Below, piece after piece: positions 56,092 through 64,000 of a stretch of 64,000 nt of DNA; position 1 is the stretch's first letter, and each line of letters opens with the position of its first letter. This DNA comes from Shinella sp. CPCC 101442 (GTDB lineage Bacteria; Pseudomonadota; Alphaproteobacteria; Rhizobiales; Rhizobiaceae): the NCBI RefSeq assembly GCF_024704725.1, contig NZ_JALIQS010000006.1, positions 124,001 to 188,000 of the forward strand, written 5' to 3'. Below the pieces are notes generated by a model. That model did not search any database. It was given only the letters and a program-made list of their open reading frames with translations, and was not told where the DNA came from. Both the position numbers and the translations under genes were made by a program.

Positions 56092-57291
56092 TCAGTGCTT
56101 GCCGGGCAGGCGCGGCAGGAAGATCGTGAGGATGCCGAGCAGCGGCATGTACGAGCAGGCCTGGAAGACGAACTCGATGCCTCGGCTATCGGCGACGCCG
56201 CCGAGCAGGGCGGCACCCAGACCGCCCGCGCCAAAGGCGAAGCCGAAGAAGATGCCGGCGATCATGCCGACGCGGCCCGGTATCAGCTCCTGCGCGAAGA
56301 CCACGATGGCCGAGAAGGCCGACGAGAAGATCAGGCCGATCAGCACTGTCAGGGCGCCCGTCCAGAACAGGTTGGCGTAGGGCAGCATCAGCGCGAAGGG
56401 AATGACGCCGAGGATCGAGAACCAGATCACGAAGCGCGTGCCGAAGCGGTCGCCGATCGGGCCGCCCATGAAGACACCGACGGCAGAGGCGCCGAGAAAC
56501 AGGAACAGCATGAGCTGCGCCTGCTGGATGTCGAGGCCGAAGCGACCCATCGTATAGAAGGTGAAGTAGCTCGAAATGCTGGCGAGATAGGCGTTCTTCG
56601 TCGTGGTCAGCAGAACGAGTACGGCGAGCGCCCAGGCGACACGCCCGCGCGGCAGCGGCAGTTCACGGCTGACGGCGGGGCGGCCGGCGGACGAGCGGCG
56701 CTCGCCGGCATACCAGTTGCCGACCCAGGTCAGGATGACCATGCCGAGAAGCGCGATCGCCGAGAACCAGGCGACGCTCGTCTGGCCGAAGGGCAGCACG
56801 ATGAAGGCGGCGAGCAGCGGGCCGATGGCCGTGCCGGCATTGCCGCCGACCTGGAACATCGACTGTGCGAGGCCGTGGCGGCCGCCGGAGGCGAGACGGG
56901 CGACGCGCGAGGATTCCGGGTGGAAGATTGCCGAGCCGAGGCCGATCAGGCAGGCGCCGAAGACCAGCATCGGGAAGGAGTGCGCGTAGGCCAGCAGGAT
57001 CAGCCCGACAAAGGTGCTGCCCATGCCGACCGGCAGCGAGAAGGGCATCGGCCAGCGGTCCGTCACGATGCCGACGGCAGGCTGCAGCAGCGAGGCCGTG
57101 ACCTGGAAGGCCATGGTGAGCAGGCCGATCTGCACGAAGTCGAGCGCGTAGTTTTCCTTCAGCAGCGGATAGAGCGACGTCAGCAGCGATTGCATGATGT
57201 CGTTCAGCATATGGCAGGCGCTGACGGCGACGATGATGGAATAGGTGGCGGTGGCAGCGCTGCGGGGCGCTGCGGGAACGACAGTCGACAT
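56092..57291 (-). CDS. MFS transporter, fosmidomycin resistance (Fsr) family
   Basis: A 399-residue 12-helix exporter. It begins SIIVAVSACHMLNDIMQSLLTSLYPLLKENY, the signature of the Fsr group, and has PAVGIVTDRWPMPF in loop 2-3, IFHPESSRVARLASGGRHGLAQSMFQVGGNAG and VGVFMGGPIGDRFGTRFV. E. coli Fsr gives fosmidomycin resistance, but the normal substrates of most members are unknown. The start at 57291 (MSTVVPAAPR) has GAGG about 9 nt upstream; extension to 57399 overlaps the divergent AraC leader. It is probably regulated by the divergent AraC protein. Confidence 0.88.
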   Translation of the reverse strand: MSTVVPAAPRSAATATYSIIVAVSACHMLNDIMQSLLTSLYPLLKENYALDFVQIGLLTMAFQVTASLLQPAVGIVTDRWPMPFSLPVGMGSTFVGLILLAYAHSFPMLVFGACLIGLGSAIFHPESSRVARLASGGRHGLAQSMFQVGGNAGTAIGPLLAAFIVLPFGQTSVAWFSAIALLGMVILTWVGNWYAGERRSSAGRPAVSRELPLPRGRVAWALAVLVLLTTTKNAYLASISSYFTFYTMGRFGLDIQQAQLMLFLFLGASAVGVFMGGPIGDRFGTRFVIWFSILGVIPFALMLPYANLFWTGALTVLIGLIFSSAFSAIVVFAQELIPGRVGMIAGIFFGFAFGAGGLGAALLGGVADSRGIEFVFQACSYMPLLGILTIFLPRLPGKH

Positions 57292-57401
57292 GGGTAGCCT
57301 CGAATGATCCGCCCGGTTTGGCGTCTTTGTCGTTCCCATACTAGGATTGCCTGCGGCCTGCTTTTGTGCTGAGGTCCATTTCTTACGCGAGTGGGCCAAA
57401 G

Positions 57402-58214
57402 ATGGAAAAATTGACAGCAGCGCGCCTCAAGGCGCTCGATGACGATCACATTCGCAATCTTTCGCGCATGGAACAGTCGAACGAGGACGTTCTGGTCCAC
57501 AGTTCGGATATCCCGAGCGGCTACACCGTGCCGCCGCACCGTCATCGCCGTACGCAATTCCTCTGCGTTTTCGCCGGCGTCGTGTTGGTCGCGACGAACC
57601 GGGGGCGCTGGATGATCCCGCCCGGTCATGCGTTGCTCATCCCGCGCGGTCTCGAACATTCCGTCGAGATGGCAAGCGATGTCAGCATGCGCTCGGTCTA
57701 TATCTATTCGCCCGAGGGCCGCGCGGCATCGCAGGAGCCGGCGGTGCTCGAGGTGACGGATCTTGCGCGCCAGCTGATCGCGGAGGCTTTGAAGAAGAGT
57801 GAGGATCGTGGACGGGCGGCGCTGGTCATGGCGCTGTTGCTCGACGAGATCGGGCGTTTGCAGGAGCGTCGTCTCGGCCTGCCTTTTCCGGCCAGCGGAC
57901 GGCTTGCCGGCCTCTGCCGTGATTTCGTCGAGACGCCGTCGCCGGCAGCGAAGATCGACGACTGGGCACGGCATCTCAACATGAGCCGGCGCACCTTCAC
58001 GCGGTTCTTCCGCGAGGAGACGGGCGTCAGCTTCGTCACCTGGCGCCAGCAGGCCTGTCTTTTCGCCTGCCTGCCGCGGCTTGCTTCCGGCGAACCGGTG
58101 ACGCGCGTGGCGCTCGATGCCGGCTATGAGAGCGTGCCGGCCTTCACAACGATGTTCAAGCGCATGCTCGGCACCTCGCCCCGCGCCTATCTGACCAGCC
58201 GCAAGGCCGCGTAA
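57402..58214 (+). CDS. AraC-family transcriptional regulator
   Basis: A 270-residue regulator. The N-terminal cupin half has PPHRHRRTQFLCVFAGVVLV and PPGHALLIPRGLEHSVEM, and the C-terminal double HTH reads IDDWARHLNMSRRTFTRFFREETGVSF then VTRVALDAGYESVPAFTTMFKRMLGTSPRAYL. It is head to head with the Fsr-type MFS gene across 110 nt, so it probably controls it. ATG 57402 is used; GTG 57366 is possible with GAGG downstream of it only. The inducer is unknown. Confidence 0.88.
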   Translation: MEKLTAARLKALDDDHIRNLSRMEQSNEDVLVHSSDIPSGYTVPPHRHRRTQFLCVFAGVVLVATNRGRWMIPPGHALLIPRGLEHSVEMASDVSMRSVYIYSPEGRAASQEPAVLEVTDLARQLIAEALKKSEDRGRAALVMALLLDEIGRLQERRLGLPFPASGRLAGLCRDFVETPSPAAKIDDWARHLNMSRRTFTRFFREETGVSFVTWRQQACLFACLPRLASGEPVTRVALDAGYESVPAFTTMFKRMLGTSPRAYLTSRKAA

Positions 58215-58341
58215 GCGTCTCAAACAGACCGGCAAAGGACGCGATCCGGGGGCTGTTTTCCTGTCGCATTTGGGATTAGGAAGAGATGCGGGACCCACAT
58301 CGGGCCGCAAACCGGGAGCGCGAGCCGCACGGGAGACGGGT

Positions 58342-59121
58342 TTGAGAAAGATACTGGTCATCGGGATCGGCGCGGGCAATCCCGAGCACATGACCGTTCA
58401 GGCGATCAATGCGCTGAACCGGGCGGATGTGCTGCTGATCCCCACCAAGGGCGCTGAAAAAGCCTTTCTCGCCGATGCGCGTCGCGACATCTGCGATCGC
58501 TTCCTCACCAATGCCGCCTGCCGCATCCTCGACTATGCCGTGCCGGTGCGCCGCGCCGATGGTTCCTACGAGGACGGCGTCAACGATTGGCACCATGCCA
58601 TCGCCGCCATCTACGAGCGCACGCTGCTGAACGAGATTTCCGGCGACCAGACGCTGGGCCTGCTCGTGTGGGGCGATCCGATGCTCTATGACAGCACGCT
58701 GCGCATCGTCGAACATGTGCGTGCCACGGGCCGGGTCGCTTTCGAGATGGAGGTCATTCCCGGCATCACCAGCGTGCAGGCGCTTTGCGCGGGCCACGGC
58801 ATCGCGCTCAACCGCATCGGGCTTCCCGTCGAGATCACCACCGGCCGGCGTCTGTCCGAGGGATGGCCGGAGGGTGTGCGGGATGCGCTCGTCATGCTCG
58901 ATGGTGTGCAGGCGTTTCGCACGGTCGACGATCCCGAGGCGGAAATCTGGTGGGGCGCCTATCTCGGCACGCCGCATGAAATCCTGCTGTCGGGCCGGCT
59001 GACGGAAATGGCCGGGACCATCACCGAAACCCGTCGCAAGGCGCGCGAGGAACACGGCTGGATCATGGACACCTATCTGATCCGCCGCCCCGCCGTGGAA
59101 ACAGGGGAGGATGCGGCATGA
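58342..59121 (+). CDS. cobF: Precorrin-6A synthase (deacetylating)
   Basis: CobF methylates C1 and removes the acetyl group of precorrin-5 in aerobic B12 synthesis. The 259-residue tetrapyrrole methylase starts at TTG 58342 (LRKILVIGIGAGNPEH), with GGGAGA 5-6 nt upstream. Motifs are LLIPTKGAEKAFL, LGLLVWGDPMLYDST and VIPGITSVQAL, typical of SAM-binding loops of this fold. It is first in cobFGHIJ and overlaps cobG by 4 nt. A frame extension upstream to 58270 has unlikely composition. Confidence 0.92.
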   Translation: MRKILVIGIGAGNPEHMTVQAINALNRADVLLIPTKGAEKAFLADARRDICDRFLTNAACRILDYAVPVRRADGSYEDGVNDWHHAIAAIYERTLLNEISGDQTLGLLVWGDPMLYDSTLRIVEHVRATGRVAFEMEVIPGITSVQALCAGHGIALNRIGLPVEITTGRRLSEGWPEGVRDALVMLDGVQAFRTVDDPEAEIWWGAYLGTPHEILLSGRLTEMAGTITETRRKAREEHGWIMDTYLIRRPAVETGEDAA

Positions 59122-60452
59122 CGAGGCTCGCCTGCGATCTCACCACCCTTCGTCGCGGCGCCTGCCCATCGATCGCCGCTCCGATGCAGACCGGTGACGG
59201 TCTGCTCGTGCGCCTGCGCCCGGTGGCGGCCGCGCTCGCCGCTAAGGATCTCCTCGCATTGGCCGACCTTGCCCGCGAGAACGGCAACGGCCTTGTCGAA
59301 ATCACCGCTCGCGGCAATATCCAGTTGCGCGGCCTGACGGCCACCTCGGTACCGCATCTGGCCGAGGGTCTTGCCGCCGCCGGCATCGTGCCGCAAACAG
59401 GTGTCGCCATCGAAACCCCGCCGCTTTCCGGCATCGATCCGTCCGAGATTGTCGATGCGACGCCGGTTGCCGCCGCACTGCGCCAGGCCATTGCGGGTGC
59501 CGCGCTCATCCTCGCGCCCAAGCTCGCCATCGTCGTGGATGGCGGTGGCGTGCTGTCGCTTGCCGATATGATCGCCGATGTCAGGCTCGATGCCGTCGCG
59601 ACGAACGACGGCGTTTTTTGGCGTCTGTCGCTTGGCGGTGATCGTCGGACGGCGCGCGCCATAGCGCTGCTCTGCCCTCAAACGGTGGTCGCCGGTGCCA
59701 TGACGATCATGGCGGCGCTGGCTACTGCCGGCCCGGCGGCACGCGGTCGCGATCTCGATGCCGCCGCACTGGCGGCAGGCTTCGATACCAAGCCGGGAAT
59801 GCCGGTCTTCCTCGTGCCGTCTCATCCGGTCGGTGTGCACCGTATTGGCGATCATCTCCTGCTCGGCGTCGCTCCGGCCTATGGGCAGGTGCATGCCGAT
59901 CGCCTTGCCGCGCTGGTTCGAGGTCTTTCGGCCTGTGGCGTCGCTGAGTTTCGGCTCGCGCCGCACCGTACGCTGCTGGTGCGCGGCCTTTCTGAAAACA
60001 CGCTTGCAGCCGCACAAGACATTGCAGAACGTGAAGGCTTCTGGTGCACGGACAACGCGCCGGGCCGTTCCATCTCGATCTGCGCCGGGGCCGCCGGCTG
60101 TGCGTCAGCGGGTTTCGACACGCACGCCGCTGCCGACGCAATGGTAGCGCATGCCGCCGAACTGCTTGACGGCTCCGTCGACGTGCATATTTCCGGCTGC
60201 CCGAAGGGCTGCGCTCATCCGGCGCGTGCGGCCGTCACGCTCTGCGGCACGGCAGCCGGCATTGGCCTTGTTCTGGATGGCAGGGCGGGCGACGCACCGC
60301 TTGCAACCATTCCCGCCACCGAGCTTGCGCCGGCAATCCAGCGTCTCGGTACTCTTTTGCGCACGCGTCGTGCAGGTGACGAAAAGGCGAAAAACCTGAT
60401 CGACCGCACGGCACCTGCCACCTTCATTTCCGCATATCAAGGCCAACAATGA
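59118..60452 (+). CDS. cobG: Precorrin-3B synthase
   Basis: CobG is an oxygen-dependent Fe-S and mononuclear iron enzyme that hydroxylates C20 and forms the gamma-lactone of precorrin-3B, marking the aerobic pathway. The 444-residue chain has the nitrite/sulfite reductase fold, two ferredoxin-like halves (AARGNIQLRG-like in the first as TARGNIQLRGL) and the cluster Cys in ICAGAAGCAS (about 318) and HISGCPKGCAHP (about 356). It overlaps both cobF and cobH by 4 nt, so the operon is translationally coupled. Confidence 0.94.
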   Translation: MTRLACDLTTLRRGACPSIAAPMQTGDGLLVRLRPVAAALAAKDLLALADLARENGNGLVEITARGNIQLRGLTATSVPHLAEGLAAAGIVPQTGVAIETPPLSGIDPSEIVDATPVAAALRQAIAGAALILAPKLAIVVDGGGVLSLADMIADVRLDAVATNDGVFWRLSLGGDRRTARAIALLCPQTVVAGAMTIMAALATAGPAARGRDLDAAALAAGFDTKPGMPVFLVPSHPVGVHRIGDHLLLGVAPAYGQVHADRLAALVRGLSACGVAEFRLAPHRTLLVRGLSENTLAAAQDIAEREGFWCTDNAPGRSISICAGAAGCASAGFDTHAAADAMVAHAAELLDGSVDVHISGCPKGCAHPARAAVTLCGTAAGIGLVLDGRAGDAPLATIPATELAPAIQRLGTLLRTRRAGDEKAKNLIDRTAPATFISAYQGQQ

Positions 60453-61081
60453 CCGATTACGACTACATCAAGGATGGGACGGCCATCTATGAAAAATCCT
60501 TCGCGATCATTCGCGCCGAAGCCGATCTTTCGCGCTTCTCCGAAGGCGAAGCCGATGTCGCGGTGCGCATGATCCATGCCGCTGGCCTCGTCGAGGCTGC
60601 GCCGCATTTCGTCTTCTCGCCGGATTTTGTTTCCTCCGCCCGCGGCGCGCTGCAGGCCGGTGCACCGATCTTCTGCGATGCCGAAATGGTCGCCCGCGGC
60701 GTTACCGCCGCGCGCCTGCCGGCCGACAACGCGGTGATTTGCACGTTGCGCGATCCGCGCACGCCCGACATTGCCAGGGAGATCGACAACACGCGTTCGG
60801 CCGCTGCCATCCGTCTCTGGCTGGAGCGCATGGCGGGTTCTGTCGTCGCCATCGGCAATGCGCCGACCGCGCTCTTCTACCTGCTCGAACTGCTGCGTGA
60901 CGGCGCGCCGAAGCCGGCTGCGATCCTCGGCATGCCGGTCGGCTTCGTCGGGGCGGCGGAATCCAAGGAGGCGCTGGCGGAAAATTCCTATGGCGTGCCC
61001 TTCGCCATCGTGCGTGGCCGCCTCGGCGGCAGCGCCATGACGGCCGCCGCGCTCAATTCGCTCGCACGGCCGGGAGTATGA
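60449..61081 (+). CDS. cobH: Precorrin-8X methylmutase
   Basis: CobH moves the C11 methyl group to C12, giving hydrogenobyrinate. The 210-residue chain has the catalytic His at position 43 in VRMIHAAG, the same position I recall in the Pseudomonas denitrificans enzyme. Other signatures are FCDAEMVARGV, AVICTLRDPRTPDIA, NAPTALFYLLEL and GMPVGFVGAAESKEAL. It overlaps cobG and cobI by 4 nt each. Confidence 0.96.
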   Translation: MTDYDYIKDGTAIYEKSFAIIRAEADLSRFSEGEADVAVRMIHAAGLVEAAPHFVFSPDFVSSARGALQAGAPIFCDAEMVARGVTAARLPADNAVICTLRDPRTPDIAREIDNTRSAAAIRLWLERMAGSVVAIGNAPTALFYLLELLRDGAPKPAAILGMPVGFVGAAESKEALAENSYGVPFAIVRGRLGGSAMTAAALNSLARPGV

Positions 61082-61812
61082 CGATGACGACGGGACGACT
61101 CTATGGCGTGGGCACCGGACCGGGTGATCCGGAGCTTCTGACCTTGAAGGCGGTACGGGCGATCGGCGAGGCCGACGTGCTCGCCTATTTCGCCAAGGCC
61201 GGCCGCTCGGGCAATGGCCGCGCCATCGTCGACGGTCTGTTGAAGCCCGACATGACGGAGTTGCCGCTCTACTATCCCGTGACGACGGAGATCGACAAGG
61301 ATCACGACGACTACAAGAGCCAGATCACGGCATTCTACGATGCCTCCGCCGCGGCCGTCGCCGAGCATCTTGCCGCCGGCCGCACGGTTGCGATCCTGTC
61401 GGAGGGCGACCCGATGTTCTACGGCTCCTACATGCATCTGCATGTGCGGCTCGCCGATCGTTTTCCCACCGAAGTCATTCCCGGCATTACCGCCATGTCC
61501 GGCTGCTGGTCGCTTTCGGGCCTGCCCATCGTGCAGGGCGATGATGTGCTCTCGGTCCTGCCGGGCACGATGCGCGAGGAGGAACTGTCGCGCCGGCTCG
61601 GGGATACCGAGGCCGCCGTCATCATGAAGGTCGGCCGCAACTTGCCGAAGATCCGGCGTGCGCTCTCCATGGCCGGCCGCCTCGGCGAGGCCGTCTATGT
61701 CGAACGCGGTACAACGGCGGCAAGCAAGTCCATGCGCCTCTCGGAAAAGCTCGACGACACCGCGCCCTACTTCTCGCTCGTGCTCGTGCCGGGCTGGAGC
61801 GAACGCGCATGA
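61078..61812 (+). CDS. cobI: Precorrin-2 C20-methyltransferase
   Basis: CobI methylates precorrin-2 at C20 with SAM. The 244-residue protein has the methylase openings YGVGTGPGDPELLTLKAV, VAILSEGDPMFYGSYMHL and VIPGITAMSGCWS. The early VLAYFAKAGRSGNGRAIVD is a CobI-type feature. It overlaps cobH (ATGA) and cobJ. The order follows the classical cobFGHIJ arrangement. Confidence 0.95.
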   Translation: MTMTTGRLYGVGTGPGDPELLTLKAVRAIGEADVLAYFAKAGRSGNGRAIVDGLLKPDMTELPLYYPVTTEIDKDHDDYKSQITAFYDASAAAVAEHLAAGRTVAILSEGDPMFYGSYMHLHVRLADRFPTEVIPGITAMSGCWSLSGLPIVQGDDVLSVLPGTMREEELSRRLGDTEAAVIMKVGRNLPKIRRALSMAGRLGEAVYVERGTTAASKSMRLSEKLDDTAPYFSLVLVPGWSERA

Positions 61813-62573
61813 CGGGCAAACTCTTCGTCATCGGCACCGGTCCCGGCAATCCGGATCAGCTGACGCCGGAAGCGCTGCGGGCCGTCGAGGCGTCGACCGA
61901 ATTCTTCGGTTATTTCCCCTATATCGACCGGCTGAATCTCAGGCCCGACCAGATCAAGGTCGCCTCCGACAACCGCGAGGAGCTGAACCGCGCACAGGCC
62001 GCGCTGATGCGGGCCGCCGGAGGCGTCGATGTCTGCGTCGTCTCGGGTGGCGATCCCGGCGTCTTCGCCATGGCGGCTGCGGTCTGCGAGGCAATCGATG
62101 CCGGGCCGGAGGAGTGGAAATCCGTCGATCTCACCGTAGTGCCGGGCGTGACCGCCATGTTGGCCGTCGCCGCACGCATCGGTGCGCCGCTCGGCCACGA
62201 TTTCTGCGCCATCTCGCTCTCCGATAACCTGAAGCCCTGGGACATCATCGAGAAGCGGCTGCGTATGGTGTCCGAGGCGGGCCTGGTGATCGCGCTCTAC
62301 AATCCGATCAGCAAGGCGCGGCCCTGGCAGCTTGGCCGGGCCTTCGAAATCCTGCGCGAAACCCTGCCGGCCACGACCCCGGTCATCTTCGGCCGCGCCG
62401 CCGGCCGGCCGGACGAGCGCATGCTGGTCATGCCGCTCGGCGAGGCGGAAGCGGAGCGCGCCGACATGGCGACCTGCGTCGTCATCGGCTCGCCGGAAAC
62501 CCGCGTCATTGCCCGGCCCGGCCTGCCGGAGCTGGTCTATACGCCGCGTTTCCTGAAGGACGCCAGCAAATGA
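61809..62573 (+). CDS. cobJ: Precorrin-3B C17-methyltransferase
   Basis: CobJ methylates C17 and drives ring contraction to precorrin-4. The 254-residue chain has FVIGTGPGNPDQLTPEALRA, FGYFPYIDRL, VSGGDPGVFAMAAAV, VVPGVTAMLAVAARIGAPLGHDF and IALYNPISKARPWQL, all family motifs. It overlaps cobI by 4 nt. Its last 37 nt overlap the 3' end of the convergent cobK, an unusually long overlap between essential pathway genes. Confidence 0.95.
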   Translation: MTGKLFVIGTGPGNPDQLTPEALRAVEASTEFFGYFPYIDRLNLRPDQIKVASDNREELNRAQAALMRAAGGVDVCVVSGGDPGVFAMAAAVCEAIDAGPEEWKSVDLTVVPGVTAMLAVAARIGAPLGHDFCAISLSDNLKPWDIIEKRLRMVSEAGLVIALYNPISKARPWQLGRAFEILRETLPATTPVIFGRAAGRPDERMLVMPLGEAEAERADMATCVVIGSPETRVIARPGLPELVYTPRFLKDASK

Positions 62574-63307
62574 TCGGCGTGCCGCACCGCATCCTCGACC
62601 GTCTCGGCCCGGTGCTCATCGGCGACTGCCGGGCGCTCGACGAGAATGACGGGAAGGCCGAGTGCGCGTGCGGCGATGATTTTTCCGTAGGTCGCGTCTC
62701 CGCCGGAATTCTTGCTGACGATCACGTCGATCTTTCTCGTCCGCAGAAGCGCGACCTCTTCCTCCACCGCGAAAGGTCCCCGCGCGAGCAGGTATTCGAC
62801 ATCGGGCGCCTCGAGCGGCGGATCGACCGGATCGACGCTGCGCACGAGATAGTGGTGCTGCGGGGCGGCGTCGAAGGTTTTCGCCTCCTGCCGGCCGATG
62901 GCGAGGAAGACGCGACGCGGCATCCCACCCAGCGCCGCCACCGCCGCCGTGACCGAGGTGACATGCGTCCAGCGGTCGCCGGAAACCGCCTCCCAGCCAA
63001 GCCGCTCCAGCCGCAGCAGCGGAACGCCGGCCGCCGCCGCTGCCGTGCGGGCATTGGCGGAAATCTGCTTGGCGAAGGGATGGGTCGCGTCGATGAGAAG
63101 ATCGATCGCATGCGTTGCAAGATAGGCTTCAAGGCCCTCCGCGCCGCCAAAACCGCCGGTGCGCACCGGCACGGGTTGCTGCGCGGGATCGAGCGTGCGG
63201 CCGGCGAGCGACAACGTGACGGCAAGATCAGGCCTTTCGCCGAGACGGCCCGCCAGGTCGCGTGCCTCCGTGGTGCCGCCCAATATGAGGATGCGTCGCT
63301 TGTCCAC
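62537..63307 (-). CDS. cobK: Precorrin-6A reductase
   Basis: CobK reduces precorrin-6A to 6B with NADPH. The 256-residue chain opens RRILILGGTTEARDLAGRLG and contains IDLLIDATHPFAKQISANA, RVFLAIGRQEAKTF and the DVIVSKNSGGDATYGKIIAARALGLPVILVERP region, which are family signatures. The start is GTG 63307 (VDKRRILIL); an upstream ATG at 63349 has no ribosome binding site. It is on the opposite strand to the rest of the cluster, overlapping cobJ at the 3' end and cobL at the 5' end. Confidence 0.93.
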   Translation of the reverse strand: MDKRRILILGGTTEARDLAGRLGERPDLAVTLSLAGRTLDPAQQPVPVRTGGFGGAEGLEAYLATHAIDLLIDATHPFAKQISANARTAAAAAGVPLLRLERLGWEAVSGDRWTHVTSVTAAVAALGGMPRRVFLAIGRQEAKTFDAAPQHHYLVRSVDPVDPPLEAPDVEYLLARGPFAVEEEVALLRTRKIDVIVSKNSGGDATYGKIIAARALGLPVILVERPAVADEHRAETVEDAVRHADHLLASFRKRGV

Positions 63308-64000
63308 GCCTGATCGATCCCTTGTGCCTGCCGCCCCGTGGCTTTCCATCGTCGGGATCGGCGAGGACGGTCTAGCCGGTCTCGGCGAAGAGGCCAAGGC
63401 CGCGATAAGCCGCGCGGACATCGTCTTCGGCGGCGCGCGGCACCTGGAGCTTGCGGATACGGCCATTCGCGGCGAGCGCTGCGGCTGGCTCAGCCCGTTC
63501 GAGCGCTCCGTGGAGGCGGTTCTGGCCGTACGCGGACGACCGGCCGTCGTGCTCGCCTCGGGCGATCCCTTTTTCTACGGCGTCGGCGTGACGCTCTCGC
63601 GCCGCATCCCGCGTGCGGAAATGCGGGTCTTCCCCGCGCCCTCTGCCTTCAGCCTCGCGGCATCCCGCATGGGCTGGGCGTTGCAGGATGCCGTTTGCCT
63701 GTCGCTGCACGGTCGACCTATCGACCTGATCCGCCCGCATCTGCATCCGGGCAGTCGCATCCTCGCACTGACGTCCGACAGTGACGGTCCTGCTGCGCTC
63801 GCCGCCCTGCTCGCTGAAAGCGGTTTTGGAAGATCGACGCTGACGGTTCTCGAAGCGCTCGGTGGAGCACGCGAACGCACAAGCAGCCAGCAGGCGAAAA
63901 CCTTCGCGCTGGCGGATGCCGACATGCTGAATGTCTGCGCGGTAGAGGTTTCGGCCGACGAGACGGCGCGTATTCTCGCCTATACGCCGGGTCTCGACGA
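63300..64000 (+). CDS. cobL: Precorrin-6Y C5,15-methyltransferase (decarboxylating), 3' end beyond the window
   Basis: CobL methylates C5 and C15 and decarboxylates the C12 side chain. About 230 residues are visible, all in the N-terminal methylase domain: LSIVGIGEDGLAGLGEEA, VVLASGDPFFYGVGVTL, FPAPSAFSLAASRMGWALQDAV and LEALGGARERTSS. The C-terminal decarboxylase domain is outside the window. TTG 63300 has TGAGGA 8 nt upstream and is preferred; ATG 63285, ATG 63291 and GTG 63324 are in frame. It starts head to head with cobK, overlapping it by 8 nt. Confidence 0.9.
   Translation, partial: MSTPDRSLVPAAPWLSIVGIGEDGLAGLGEEAKAAISRADIVFGGARHLELADTAIRGERCGWLSPFERSVEAVLAVRGRPAVVLASGDPFFYGVGVTLSRRIPRAEMRVFPAPSAFSLAASRMGWALQDAVCLSLHGRPIDLIRPHLHPGSRILALTSDSDGPAALAALLAESGFGRSTLTVLEALGGARERTSSQQAKTFALADADMLNVCAVEVSADETARILAYTPGLD

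Noticed and set aside
58215-58341. A cobalamin riboswitch upstream of cobF was looked for.
   Set aside because: The 127-nt gap has GGGAGACGGG and GCCGCAAACC-like words but not the ordered B12 box and core, and it is too short for a full riboswitch.

Overview
The window is a continuous, GC-rich (clearly above 60%) stretch of alphaproteobacterial chromosome, most likely from the Rhizobiaceae (Rhizobium/Agrobacterium/Ensifer/Shinella group). The evidence is a CenR/OtpR-type response regulator next to a cyclic-nucleotide-binding protein, CarD followed by an RpoH2-type sigma factor with an EcfG/RpoE2-like promoter, the order ffh-chorismate mutase-rpsP-rimM-trmD-rplS, an aerobic cobFGHIJKL cluster, and scattered copies of a short rhizobial intergenic repeat. 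I saw no insertion sequence, prophage, CRISPR array, tRNA or rRNA gene.

Layout. 1-8 kb: the 3' part of ftsK, lolA, an exonuclease III, the cNMP-binding protein with cenR, an L,D-transpeptidase-like protein, an aldo/keto reductase and rlmN. 8-16 kb: a LysR regulator divergent from an MFS exporter, leuC with a long leader, a CASTOR/POLLUX-type ion channel, and an amino-acid ABC permease plus binding protein with no ATPase beside them. 16-27 kb: translation and protein-targeting genes (rplS, trmD, rimM, rpsP, chorismate mutase, ffh) on the minus strand, then a Tat-exported metallo-hydrolase, dapF, mtaB, ftsY and ispZ on the plus strand. 27-34 kb: a Bax-inhibitor-1 protein, a YbbA/YbbP-type ABC exporter divergent from a TesA-type esterase, thpR and a DUF805 protein. 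34-42 kb: a SUV3-like helicase with an RGG-like tail, an S4-domain protein, ferredoxin fdxA, carD, rpoH2 and an M48 lipoprotein protease. 42-46 kb: thiBPQ under a TPP riboswitch, then a 58-residue secreted protein.

46-56 kb is the most coherent accessory unit, a lysine catabolism island. A lysine 6-dehydrogenase/saccharopine dehydrogenase-like enzyme (with a divergent Lrp regulator) and an AmaA-like FAD oxidase both feed aminoadipate semialdehyde/piperideine-6-carboxylate. A minus-strand operon encodes HglS (DUF1338), a D-2-hydroxyglutarate dehydrogenase, AmaB and an aminotransferase, with a divergent LysR regulator. Together these can take lysine to 2-oxoglutarate.

56-64 kb: a fosmidomycin-resistance-type MFS transporter divergent from an AraC regulator, then cobF-G-H-I-J overlapping by 4 nt each, cobK in reverse orientation, and the start of cobL, which runs off the window.

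No wholly new multi-gene system is evident. The best leads are the lysine island, two EcfG-type promoters (lolA, rpoH2), the structured leaders of carD and ffh, a 38-codon ORF in the leuC leader, and the ion channel.
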